Below, piece after piece: positions 11,697 through 23,017 of a stretch of DNA of 64,000 bases (within the stretch, counting starts at the first letter, position 1; each line of letters begins with the position of its first letter). The DNA lies in NCBI GenBank assembly GCA_015501595.1, contig JADNRX010000040.1, positions 174,913 to 238,912 of the forward strand, written 5' to 3'. Position numbers and translations under genes: made by a program. The DNA is from Hymenopellis radicata (lineage: Eukaryota > Basidiomycota > Agaricomycetes > Agaricales > Physalacriaceae). The notes beneath the pieces were generated by a model. The model worked only from the letters and a program-made list of their open reading frames with translations. It had not been told where the DNA came from and searched no databases.

Positions 11697-13668
11697 TTAG
11701 GGGAATAACAACTGCCTGTCGTTGGCACGGTAAGTAATCGAAGATTCATGCTGAAATGCCGCCAGATCCTGGTTCGAAACCAAGAACAACCTCCGTTCTG
11801 TGGTCTCATGGATGGTAGGCAATACCACGCATATCAAGATCCCCTCTCCTGCTGACCATGTGGGCGCCAGCTCGGCAAAATTGTCCAATGATTTAAACAA
11901 GTCTATTTCATAACTCACTTCCGGGCTCTGTATCGGGTCGTCGGTAGTGAGATCAAAGACATAGATGCCACTAGTGGAAGCGGTTAGATCCACGCTAGAG
12001 AGGACCAGGATATACTTGAGGAATGCGATATCAATGGCCGAGCATTCTGGATCCTGGGCGGCTGTAGGATTTAGCTCAGTTGTCATCCACGCTTTCAAAT
12101 TCATGACAAGAGACGAACCTGTAAGAGATTCCCGAATCTGAGCACACCGCTCTCGATGTCCGTGACGCCAGCTGTCTCTCTGGCAGGATGTACAGCAATA
12201 GAAGAAGAGGCGACATGCGGCGCAGCGCTTCGGTTTTTTCATGTCATTGAGATTCGGACACTGTAAAGCAGAAAGTGAGTCGTCGCTGAAAGTTGGATAC
12301 CCGGGAGTAATCCGCTCACCGCAGCGTTATCGCACAGTGTAGGCATCCGTTCATAGAAAGCCTCGCGCAACCTGTCAAATTGTAGGATGCATTGCTCAAA
12401 CGACGTAAGCGCGGGGTCCTCGTCAGGTTTCGCATCCGAGAGTCGGCTCAGCAGGCGACGGGCAGGGCGAAGAAGCGCGTAGCAGAAGAGATACGGTTTA
12501 ATGGAAGTCAAGATGTGCGACCATACTGCGTCCACCATAATAACCTTTTCATCTAGAGGTTTGTTCCGCTGGACGCAGCGCAATTTGACCAGCTGGTAAA
12601 ACCGGAGGAGATGGAACATAACATCATGTTCGGGATCTAGGATCTGGCGCCCCACCCATACGACATCGCCGTGAAACAGCAAACGACCGAGGCGCATAGC
12701 AACTACTTTGACACACCTCAGAGTCGCGTCCAAAGGAATGAGCTCGCCGGTGCCAAGGAGAACATTTACTTCGTTCCGCAGCAATGGACAGACGCACATC
12801 GCTTTCAAGGCGATACAGGTCCAGCGAACGTGATCCTGGCGGAGGGACTCTTCCCGGAAAGCAGGCGTGTCCAAGAATTCGAGGACGTGGTGCACCGTCA
12901 TTATCATGAACACAGCATATGAAGCCTCCCCTTCGTGCGTCGACGCCATAAGTATCTCGTAACTTCCAATAACGGTGAACGTGAATGCTTTTACTACAAG
13001 GAAGGGTTCCTGTATAAAGCGACGTTCGACATCTTCGGCGTACGGGAGGTCGGCCTTCATACAGTGCAGAAATTTTATAATGTTGAACGCGCTCCAGACG
13101 TACTTCGGCTGACATTCGGATGTCGGACTGGAGAAAATGTGAAGGGCAATGAGGGGGAATGTTTCCGACAAGAAAGCTCGGGTCGGGTTGGAGTGGTCGG
13201 GCAAACCACCTAGTTGGGATGCCAGCTGGGGTATACAGCAGATGATGTTGAGCAGGAAGATCATGGACGCCGCCACATCGCCGAGTCGACCAAAGTCGCG
13301 TTGGACCATGATGTTTCTGGCTAGATACGACATCCAGGCAGTCATGCGCGGCATGAGGCGCGAGATGAGCATGAGCGCGTCGGTCGCGTTTACACTGTGC
13401 TGAAGAAGCCTGCTATCCTGGACGGCAACCTCAAGATGGCGCAGACACGCCACGACGAGAATTTGGGTGTCCCGGGTATCTGTGGAAGGTCCTTTCGGTA
13501 TAGATTCGGGAATGTTGGAGGAGAGATATCGCGATAAGCGAAGAAAAGTGGTTTTGTTTTCCACAACGTCTGAGAAATCAGGAATTTCCAATGGCAAGGC
13601 GTGTTCAACCCTGCAGACAATGCCTTTTAGACTTTTCGGGAAAATTTAGTATACATATGGACCTACAT
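11697..13668 (-). CDS. MYND zinc-finger protein copy 3 (intact)
   Basis: This is the cleanest of the three copies. The start codon appears to be assembled across a 56 nt intron (13611-13666): AT at 13667-13668 joined to G at 13610, giving MVEHALPLEIPDF. A body of about 440 residues without a recognised domain follows, then an intron at 12261-12319 with a GTGAGC donor, then the MYND finger (CPNLND, CAAC, CCTSC, GHRERC). About 140 further residues end in DRQLLFP at 11697. An in-frame extension upstream of the first intron (reading NVTVTEFF...LLELVLIEGT) is also conserved with copy 1, so the protein may start further upstream in an unseen exon. MYND proteins of this layout are widely expanded in Agaricomycetes; molecular role unknown. 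Confidence 0.85.
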
Positions 13669-13966
13669 GGTACCCTCTATCAGAACAAGCTCAAGCAAGT
13701 TGGGATGATGGTGAGAGTTAAAGAATTCGGTGACCGTGACATTACGTGCAAGGCGTGGCAGGATGAGCAGGACTGACAGGTATAGTACGGAACGTGTCGC
13801 AGAGAGGACGGGACACAGATAAAGAAAATGGGGCGATAGTCATAATAAACTAGTTGAGTGACTGTGGGGAAATGCGCATACAGACATACAGATGTTCAAT
13901 GGAGCAATATATAGGTATGAATAATGATGGTGTATATTTCTTGTCTTTCAGCAATCGTCTCCCGAC

Positions 13967-16383
13967 TCAATCAGGTTGCACGCCAGTCGCAGGAGACTGT
14001 ACGTCCGTCTCGCCTCCATCAGGGCGCACACAAAGCTTCTTAGCCGCAACCTCTCGCTCCTCTTCCTCCTCCTCATCCTCGCTATCCTCGCGTCCTCGTT
14101 TCTCAACCCGCGGGGCCGCTGCGCGTTCAAAGGCACGGTGGGAGATAGCTCTATATCCGACCTTCGCTAACCGGTGATGAATATCCATAAATTGTTCCTG
14201 TAGGAAGGTGTAATGCCGGTGATAGAAGCTCTTCGGATCCCAGCGTGTCATGCCCGGGACACCAACATCGAGTGGTTCCGTAGCTTCGACGCTCTTGTAC
14301 AAAAGCGCCAGGACGTCGAAGCTCTTCAACCCGGACACGATACACGCCCCCTCTGGCACTTTGTTGTAGAGCGCAGAGACAGCCTCGGCCGATTCCTGGG
14401 AGGTAATATCCCCCCTCACGAAGGCGCTCCGCTCCAATGACTTTTCCACCTCGAGGAGCTCGTCGCGACAACACTGGACATCGGAGCGGCATTGCGCCGA
14501 AGCCTTGGAGTCGAGGCAGTCCGGGACTTTCGTGAATATGAACCATACATATATCCATAGCGCAGCCTCCAGGTCGTGCGCAAAGTTGTATCGGAAGAAG
14601 ACCTTTGGTCGCTGAATGTATCGGGTGAAGAGATGACGCCCGTGCTCGTATTCGACGGCCATGAATCCCGGGGTACCCTAAAGGACATGTTGAGACTGAG
14701 TAGCGTACAGCATTTACAGGTGCTTACCGTCACGCCTGTCTCGTTGAAGGGAGCATCGTAAGGCTGCGCAAACTCTAGGTCGGAGATCTTCAGTTGCCGC
14801 CGACCGTCAGGCGCTACGTGGAATAAACAGTTGCCGGGACTGATATCGTGGTGGAGATATTTCGCAAGCCGCATGAAATAAAGGCCTAGCAGACGTTAGT
14901 TTCGAGCAAGTAGAAGAGAAAGCTGCTAGACAGTACCTTGAATAAGTTGAGCCATGGCTAGGGCGACGTCGCTGTACTTTGAAAGGTCGTACATGGATTG
15001 GCATTCCTCCGCGAAGATGATCCTTTGGTGAATCTTCGTTGTGTGATGGGGCGTAGATGGTGGTTGCGGCATATCGTGAACTTCAAATGCTGCGGCATAG
15101 TGTATCAAAGTCGAACAATTGTCTGGGGCCGGCGCGGCGTCATCCACTCCATTGACCTGGACAGGCGCATCTGATACGATGTGCAAGAAGAACTTCCTGG
15201 CGTCCTCTGCTAGCGACCCAGCGGGATGGCCGCCATCTTCGTCCAATTTCCGAAGCGCGTCAAAGATCTCGGTTTGGATCTCCAGCTCGCTTTTGGCACC
15301 CGCGTCATGCCAAAAGTCTTTCAACACCATTGTCTCCCCTATGGGAGCCTTGGTCACGGCGTGCAGTTCTGTCACTGCCCATACCCGCGGCGCCTTATAA
15401 ATAATATCATTTCTGTAGCTCGGCGAGAGTTCGTAACGTCTGATAAATCTTGTCGCCGATATGGAACTGGTACTGAAGGCGGCCACTAGCGTCGTGAGCG
15501 CGCGTAACGGTAGGATCATAGCCGAGTTCTGAGCGAGACGCGAAGGTCATGAAAATGATGAATCGAATGAAGTGTTCGGTTGCATCAATAGATAAAAATA
15601 AGAAAAATCATGAATCAAAAATCAGAATGGCGAGTGGCGGTGCCAGAATGACATCTTGTTGCCCTCAACAGTGAAGGCGGTCATGAAACGACGACATTCA
15701 TCTGCCTCGAGGATCAGACTAGCGGCGGCGACAATGTCAAACTCGGTCTATGAAAAATGCTCAGTAAAGAACCTCGGAGTGATCAAATTGCACACCTCTG
15801 CACGATTATTGACAAACTTCCGGAATCGACCAACAGAAGTCAGGTCTACCAAGGGAGCTCGGTCACCATACACTCCGGTAGTCGATGACTCGACAAGGAA
15901 GAAATAAGCGTTGGTCTTGAGGCGATCTTCGTCCAGATACTCGCAACACATGGGTCGGCTAGAATCGTATTTCATCCTAGCCGTAGCCTTCCCCAGCTTG
16001 CCCTTGTCCTTATCCCACTGCAGACAGAGGTCGTGTATCTCGTCTGCGATAGGCTGGAGATGGGCGAAGGTCTCGTCCTCCAATCTAAAATCGATTCTCG
16101 TCTTGTCCCATCGGCCTTTTTTTATGGTCTTCGACTGCTTGAGCCTGACTAGAACATGGACGACGAGATCGTCGTAGTCCGTTTTGGTGAGCCTACCGAT
16201 GGCGAGGTGGCGGTCGATAAAGGCAGTGGTGGGTAGGATAATGGAGTGATCAATGGTGCTCTGGTTGAGCACTACGCGCTTATCGTGGAGAGAGCGCATG
16301 AGTGCGGTCAATGCGTGGGTATTGGTACGGGGAGATGGTAAATGTCGGAAGTTAAGCGTGTTCGTGATGCTCGTCGAGAACAA
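13967..16383 (-). pseudogene. FunK1-like fungal protein kinase, copy 1, frame-broken
   Basis: The parts of a fungal-specific kinase are in order: an N-terminal region of about 210 residues starting at 16383, a short exon reading TEFDIVAAASLIL, the N-lobe (VLKDFWHD with the candidate nucleotide-binding Lys), the catalytic loop HHDISPGN near 14840-14860, the metal-binding equivalent ISDLEFA, the activation-segment end GTPGFMAVE and a C-terminal lobe with an acidic tail. Compared with copy 2, two faults stand out. The acceptor of the intron after MSFW is missing near 15590-15640, and the frame changes near 15404-15443 between QTLRTLAEL and RNDIIYKAPRVW. The catalytic Asp is retained. It is probably a pseudogene, unless either fault is a sequencing error. 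Confidence 0.75.
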
Positions 16384-17574
16384 AGGCTACACGGACGGCT
16401 TTGTTTGCGTCGTGGCTCATTTGGTGCATAATGAAAGCACGTGGTCCTGTGTTTGCTACATTGGTAGATTGAACAATGGATATCTAAATATGGCATGTGG
16501 ACGGACAAACCTTGCGCATAAACAATCCGATGTGCTTGCTAAACGGGATATACGAGCGCGTGCCCATGCCAGTACGAAGGCCAAGAGTTTGTACATTGAA
16601 ACGCTGCCCGTTTCCTTCTGCTCACGCCACAATGTAACAGTTTTTGGTACATTCGCAAAGCTCGAAAGACTAGTCTGTCCTTCGCAGAGCATGCAAAGTT
16701 AAGACCGAAGTAAGCGCGTGAAGTAAAGTAACGGTTACCCACCCATTACAGAAGTTGTCGACTAGAAATTTGCACATTCTGCAACGTGGTGAACCGATGG
16801 GCAGCACGCCTGGAAGGAAAATCAAAAAGTGTTTACATCAGAAAGAGTATTCACCTTAAGGTTGAAGAGTTCGGAGCCATGTTTCGACGCGTACAGACCT
16901 TGGATATCATAAACTGTTGCTTCCTCCAGATCGCATTTGTGAGTGGACTTGCCGGTTCCGGTATGGATTCAACAGTCAGCATGTAACCGCGTTGTCACTG
17001 GCATGAGCTGTCGAGAAGTGGCGCAATACTGGTTTCGAAGCCGGACGCGAATGTAATAATGTCGACGCGGTAGAGGATTATCACGGAGACGGCGCTAGTA
17101 AGATCACATTCAGACGCAAATGAGGAGCTACATCAGGGGATGAGATTGGGACGCAGTAGCTGAAATATAGTATACTGGAACGAGTCCAGGCCGAAGGACC
17201 AGCAGGCTGATCTGCAGACGACTGGAATCTTGAGGACAAGTCAAGTTTTTAAGTAGCACAAGCCAAAGATTGCCGACCAGTGAAGCACGGATTACGCCAG
17301 AATTAGGCCATTGAATTCCAACAAGGGGAAGGTCTGTCATAGAGGTAGCCGCAGCGGTAAGGACAAGTCAGGACACGAATGGCAACACCACGTGGATGCC
17401 GAGCGCGTTTGATGGCCTTGATGCAACCTTGATGTCGTTTTCCTTCCTGCCACCTTGTGCTCGCCCTTGCCACTCCTTACGACGTGTATTCACGGCTGAA
17501 ACGGCGTAACTCCTCATACCAAGCGCGAATTATTTGCAGGATCCAATATAGCGCTTTCTCCTACCGACCAGGCA
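16384..17574. other. Intergenic region, no gene seen
   Basis: About 1.2 kb between the divergent kinase copy 1 and the plus-strand gene at 17575. Short open frames on both strands have no family resemblance and no convincing splice structure. It must hold both promoters, but I cannot identify specific elements. Confidence 0.4.
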
Positions 17575-18563
17575 ATGGCTTCCACATCGTTTCCAAGCTC
17601 AGATTATACCATTTTCTCTCCTTCATCAACGCTCAATCCGTCGCCTCTAATTACCATGCCGGTCGCGGACCTCTTCCTAGGAAATCCTATCCGAAATCGT
17701 TGTCTAGTTCCCATTCCTGACATGCTGGAAGCCGACGACGGAGCGTCAACGCGTCTCACGCCGAGCAAGCGGACGACTGGGCCCAATAAAAAGACCAGTC
17801 TAGCTGTCTCTATGCTGCAAGGATCCTACACGTCGAAGGATGTAGTGATGGACGCGTCTGTAGAGGATGATATGGATTCTGATGATTCCGAGGAGGATTG
17901 TGGTTCGGAGGAAGAGACAAACGAGGAGATGGAGGTTTCTGGCTGGATGGTACGTTTTGTGCAAGTACGCTTGTACGATCTAATCCACAGTTTAGGTCCT
18001 AACTCCCTCTAAACGACCTTTGAAGCGACCTGTTACTCCAATTTCCACTGGTCTAACGACAGAACGCCTAAAGTCCCGGCTAGACGAGGACGAAAGTGAT
18101 GAGGAGCAACTCGCCGAGGAGGATGAGATTCTGGAATGCATAAAGCGTAGCAGGGTGGACAAGGGCAAGGGTAGGGCGATGGAGAAAGGCCCGGCGATGT
18201 CTGTTCGACACAACCATGACGATGCGGAATCAAAAGTACGACCACTTGGATCATCGACTATACCTAATAGGAATGGGGTATGTCGTTCTTTCACGCCTTC
18301 GTCGTTTTCTAAGACGAAAATAAGCTGGCGAGATGTCTACCGGTGTGCTAAACCCATCTTCTGTGCAACACATATTGGAGGAAGTAGGCTTAATGATTGT
18401 CGAACCTACAGCCCTGCTGGATGTTCGTACGAGTGTCATACTTACCTTAACTTAATATCGTTAACCGTACGCGTAGGACCGAATTAATATTGCCTTTCCA
18501 CTTGCAATACCTACAGGCCGACTTCGCTCAAACTTCCTCTCGCCACCGCTGAGGAAATTATGA
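17575..18563 (+). CDS. Unrecognised Ser/Thr- and acid-rich protein, probably nuclear
   Basis: Four exons can be joined in frame. Exon 1 (from 17575) ends GWM. Exon 2 begins VLTPSKRPLKRPVTP and ends IPNRNG. Exon 3 begins at the ATG reading MSTGVLNPSSVQHILEEVG. Exon 4 ends RLRSNFLSPPLRKL with stop at 18561-18563. Introns are about 48, 55 and 91 nt, and the last donor is my choice among alternatives. The protein has an acidic stretch (DDMDSDDSEEDCGSEEE), several S/T-P-x-K/R sites and basic KRPLKRP patches. These suggest a phosphorylated nuclear protein, but I recognise no domain. Internal repetition of a TPSKR motif is visible. Neighbours are decayed genes, yet no frame break was needed here. 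Confidence 0.55.
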
Positions 18564-18627
18564 ACGTCAAAATCGTAAATCGTTACAAAGTCAGTTAACA
18601 TTCGCCAGCAATGCGGCCACGATTACT

Positions 18628-19261
18628 ATGGACGAGAACTTGGATACAGATGAAATCTTGGCTCAAAGGCGGAAACGTCCACGTTCACCCGTCAGCGCAG
18701 TGAGCGGCAAACCGAAGCGTAATCCTGAACCCTACCACAGCGATGGGACATTTACCCTTAAACTCGCTAACTGCACCGAGGTCTACAAACTGTCGAATGC
18801 AGCTCTACTGTCATCGCCTCCCTCCTTGCCTCCCAATCTCTTTCCCCATTTACTCAAATTCCACAATCAAAGAAACCCAATCTGGAAAAGATGCTAGGCA
18901 TCGCACGGCCGCACTGCAAAGAGCACATCGAGTGGGCGCGGAATAGGCTGAAGAGATATTACCATTCGCCGCCCAAGACGCTGCGTACGCGAGCGGCGTG
19001 GTGTGTTGTACGAGCGCATGCAGGGCTTCGGTTACCCGCGCTGTATGATACACTGGATGTGCTTCGTTCAAGATCGGTGTGGGATTCGCCGCAAGGTGTT
19101 CAGCTTTTCGATGTGTGGGTGAGGAGAGATTGTCTAGGATAACGACGCGTCTTTGGATGAAAAGATGCGGATGTGCGAAGGAGACTGTTATGGAGCAGTG
19201 GCGCTACGGTCTGATTGGCGCGTTGGCGGTGTTAGAGGCTGGTTTAGGCGTGTGGATGTAA
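18628..19261 (+). pseudogene. Broken coding remnant, unrecognised family
   Basis: A frame opens at 18628 (MDENLDTDEILAQRRKRPRSP, basic and nuclear-looking). At about 18790-18810 the sensible protein sequence moves to another frame reading IARPHCKEHIEWARNRLKRYYHSPPKTLRTRAAWC...LYDTLDVLRSRSVWDSP, which stops near 19142. A further frame (EQWRYGLIGALAVLEAGLG) continues to 19261. The three pieces look like successive parts of one protein separated by frameshifts. No splice pair of normal size rescues them. I do not know the family. Confidence 0.45.
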
Positions 19262-19463
19262 AGCATTGTGGAAGAGCAGGCGACAGGAGGTTGGAGTTTG
19301 GGGTAGCATGGGAGCAGAATGTCTTATAGAGGTTGTTGATCTTTCGGACTATAACAAGGTAGTCCCTTAGCTTTCTACTGTCTTCCCATACTCACCCTCT
19401 CGGTTTTCCTTCTCTTCTTCCAGTGATGCATACGGATTTTGTCGTCGTACGCTCTCGAAACCG

Positions 19464-19992
19464 GTGTCTATGCCAGACGAACACATTCAACCGAAATCAG
19501 AGCCACCAGATCCAAAGCTGAAGCGTCACTCCATCGCCGTCTCGGAAGAAACCCAAGGCCGGGTATTCGACGCCCATGAAGGAAGTACCTGCATCAGCCA
19601 GCGAAGGCCAAATGGTAAGGCAAGGCGGGCAGAAAGGAAACTCCTGACTTTCTCAAGGACGCAGATGAGGAAGATTTATGGGAGCAGAAGCAGTGTGCGA
19701 TGGAACGACAAATCTACGAGCACTTACAGGAAAGGAGGGGACGAGAGAAGGGGGAAGAAAAGGCTAGAGCGGATAAGGCCAAGAGAAGGAGGATCAAGTG
19801 CAGGCGCTGAGGGAACGGCAAGAGGAGTTCAAGAAGAAGCAGCGGTTGATAAGGGCGAAACCCGTTAGTGAGGAGATATGGAAGGAGAAGTGTCGTGTTG
19901 GGAACATGTTGAGAAACGCGATGAACAGCAAGGTTCGGATAGCGAAACAGAAGAAAGCGCAGAAGTGGAGGAATCATCAGAACGCAGTGTAG
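19464..19992 (+). pseudogene. Basic coiled-coil-like coding remnant
   Basis: The best protein-like reading is LKDADEEDLWEQKQCAMERQ..., a highly charged helical stretch. It hits a stop near 19808 and is continued in another frame by LRERQEEFKKKQRLIRAKPV..., ending at 19992. Lys, Arg and Glu dominate, as in a coiled coil or a nucleolar-type basic tail. One single-base shift near 19795-19800 would link the parts. It may be the 3' part of the remnant at 18628-19261. Function unknown. Confidence 0.4.
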
Positions 19993-20563
19993 GATTCGAA
20001 CTCGATTTCTTGGTGATATTCATTTTGAAGATATGTAAATTGAATTCTTTTTATTGCTGAGGATGAGAATTTCAGTCAGAAGATTGCTAAAGACGTGGTT
20101 GTGCATACCCTTCCTTGCCTTCATCCACGAGGAGATAGAAGCCTGCGCCTTGCGTGATTTGACGACTATTTCATTGAGGGTAACTCGAACAAGCCACCGA
20201 CGCGTCCGGCCAGTAAACGTCAACCGACACATATGGCATATACCGATACCAGCAGGACCTCAGGTATGGCTAGTTCTCGCAACGTCTTATTGCTTCGAGT
20301 CGCTCTCACGCTTTGTACGTCGTTCATTCGTGTTACAACAGTTTATCATGTAGAAGTACAAGTGCTACATACATAGATCGAAATAACGATGTAGCACGTA
20401 GATATTATAGACGACTAGGTTTTGTATCGAATAGATAGAGCAGTATTATAATAAAAGTAATATTTGTCTTTCAGCGAACCCTCTCCTTGCTTTGCCTCTC
20501 TTCGTCATTCGGCTTCCACACCCTGAGGCGTAAGCAACCGGAAGAGATGGAGGTCATCCTGCT
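19993..20563. other. Intergenic, no gene seen
   Basis: AT-rich stretch between a plus-strand remnant and the 3' end of kinase copy 2. An AATAAA-like tract near 20448 (TAATAAAAG) on the plus strand is the only sequence of note. No coding potential is supported. Confidence 0.35.
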
Positions 20564-23017
20564 TCAAGTTGGATCAACGCGCGCACACTGCTTCTTGCGA
20601 ACACCCTCCTCCTCCTCCTCCTCTACCTCACCATCCTCGAACGCCCGTTTCGGAGGACGCTGAGCAGCCGCTCGAGCTGCGTCAAACTCAAATTTCACGT
20701 CCCTTATCGCCTTGTACCCAACCCTAGATAACCGTCGATGGATATCCAGGAAGCCATCCTGTAGGCACTGATAGTATCCTCGCTGGAAGAACTTTGGATC
20801 CCAGCGCGTCAAGTCCCGGACATCGGGGTCGAGCGGTTCCGTAGCCTCAACGTCCGGTAGAGTCTAATGAGAACGTCGAAACATCTCAACCCTTTGACAA
20901 GAAACGATCCCTCTGGAACTCGCGTATATAGCGCAGTGAGAGCATCGACAGCGGACCTAGCGTTGTCATTGTCAAGCACAAAGCCGCGGCGCTCAAGTGA
21001 GCCCTCCGTCTTGAGCTGGTCACGATAATACCGAACATCGCGTCGGATTTCGGCGGTCTCAGCGGCGTTGACGCAACCCGGGACTTTATCGAATAAGAAC
21101 CGGACGTATATCCAGAGCGCGCCTTCCAGGTCGTGGGCGAAATTGTGCCGGAAGAATGGCTTCCTAATGGCCTTTTCGTTCGCCTTGGGCGGAATGAAGA
21201 AATGAGATTGGCTCTTGTATTCGACAGCCATGTAGCCTGGAGTACCCTGAAAGTTGTCTAGTACAATGTATAAGCATACGTTTAGAAAGACTTACAGTTA
21301 TGGAATCCTCGGTGAAGGGAGCATCGTAACGTCGGGCATATTCGAGGTCTGAGATCTTCAGTTGCCAGTCGCCGTCGGCCGCTGGCAGTGGATGCATTAA
21401 AACATTCCCGGGACTCATATTGTGGTGGGTAAATCCCGCGAGGCGCATATAATAAAGGCCTAGCAGACGTCAGTTTAGAGCAAGTAGAAGAGAAAGTTGC
21501 TAGACAGTACCTTGAATGAGCTGAGACATGCCCAGAGCGAAATCCGCATAACTAGAGAGTTTCGATATGCAGCAGCACTCCTCTTCAAATACCACTCTTC
21601 TGTGAGTTTTCGCCTGGAGCTTCGGGAGATCATTGGGTGCTTGCATATCCTCACAATGATACGACGCGGAATAGGTCATTATGCGAAAGTCAGACTCAGG
21701 CACAAGTGCCATATCGACCGCGCCGTTGAACTCGACAGCCGCATCCAATGCGATCGTCAAAAAGAATCTTTTCGCGTCTTCTGCCAGCAGACCCGTCGCA
21801 CCCGGGGGACATTCGTCGGCAGGTACGCCAACTTTGTCCAAGGCCCGAAGCGCATTGAAAATTTCGGTTTGTATTTCCAACTCGCCTTTGACATTCGAAT
21901 AGGGCCAAAAGTCTTTCAACACCATTCTCTTTCCTCTGCGAGCCTTGGTCTCGGGGTCCCATTCTGTCACTGTCCATACCCGCGGAGCATGAGAAACGAC
22001 GTCAAGTATTCGGGGTTGGGCAAGAGGTCGGTCCAGCGTCCGGTAGATTTTGGCGCCAATATGGAACTGGTACTGAGTGTAGCCATAAGCGTCGACGCGA
22101 ACGCGCGTGATGGTCGGATCGTAGCCGAGTTCCTCGCGAGAAGCAAACATCATGAATATCAGAAAGCGTATGAAATGTTCCGGTTCCTGCAGCCAATGAG
22201 TTACATACTTGAATGTGGATCATAAGACAAGCAACTCACTGCGTGGTAGTCAAAGGGAGTAGAAACGGCGATGTGTGATCGCGAGAACTGGAAGAAGGTC
22301 ATCGTCTTGCCCACAATTGTGAAGGCGGTCATAGAACGACGAGCGGGATCACTGTAGAGTATATGACTAGCCGCCGCGACGATATCAATTTGCGTCTATG
22401 AAAACACGGTCAGTAAAAACACGCCAGGAGTTAATATAAATAATGCGCACATATGAATGGTATTCACACGACTTCCTAAATCGTGCCACGGAGGCGATGT
22501 CTTCGAGGGGGGGATCGTCGCGTTGTCCACCTTCGCCAGTCAACGACGATACAAGGACGAACTGGGCGCTTGTCTCGACAGGTTTCTCGAGAAATGCAGA
22601 GTTCATGGTCCGACCGGGGTTGGATATCATCTTCGCCGTCGCTCCGCCCAGCTTGTCCTTGCCGGCATCCCACACCACACATATTTCATGAATCTTGTCT
22701 GCAATGGACTGCAGATGAGCGAATCTCGCATCCTCTGTCACGGTGTCGACTCTGATTTTCATCCATCGTCTCTTTCTCAAAAACCTGGACTCCTGTAGTT
22801 TGGAAGTGACGTGGGCAACAAGGTCCTGGTTGTCCGTTTCGGTAAGCCTATGAATGGCGAGGTGGTTGTCGATGAAGGTAGTGGTGGAAAGAGTAACCGA
22901 ATTATGAAGGATTTTCTTGTTAAGAATTTTGACCTGATCGCTGAGAGGACGCCGCGGCGAATCCATGGACGCGGTTAAGACGTGGATGTCGATCCTGAGG
23001 GTGGTGGCGAATGTCAA
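20564..23017 (-). pseudogene. FunK1-like fungal protein kinase, copy 2, catalytic Asp lost
   Basis: Same architecture as copy 1: an N-terminal region from 23017, exons TQIDIVAAASHIL and EPEHFIRFLIFMM, N-lobe with VLKDFWPY, catalytic loop near 21408-21431, ISDLEYARRYDAPF, GTPGYMAVE and an acidic C-terminus. Introns are visible with good sites, for example the one ending GGCTGCAG before EPEHF. Two defects are seen. The catalytic loop reads HHNMSPGN, with Asn (AAT) where copy 1 has Asp. A one-base loss near 20858 shifts the frame after FDVLIRLYR, so the last 83 or so residues (LTRWDPKFF...) are only read in another frame. It is at best a pseudokinase and more likely a pseudogene. Confidence 0.75.

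Larger units (their letters stand above)
5990..13760 (-). repeat. Array of three about 2.1 kb MYND-gene repeat units
   Basis: Three homologous units lie in the same orientation at about 5990-8100, 8150-10260 and 11640-13760. Each carries one MYND gene plus matching flanks. On the 3' side, related sequence around the stop codons (for example the shared AACAACTGCCTGTC at about 6048, 8218 and 11706) continues into a similar stretch containing GGTCAAGA or a near match. On the 5' side, about 115 bp upstream of the first intron is nearly identical between units 1 and 3. Units 1 and 2 abut, while unit 3 is separated by about 1.4 kb of unrelated DNA. Divergence is scattered over the whole unit, so this is not a very recent duplication. 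Confidence 0.85.
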
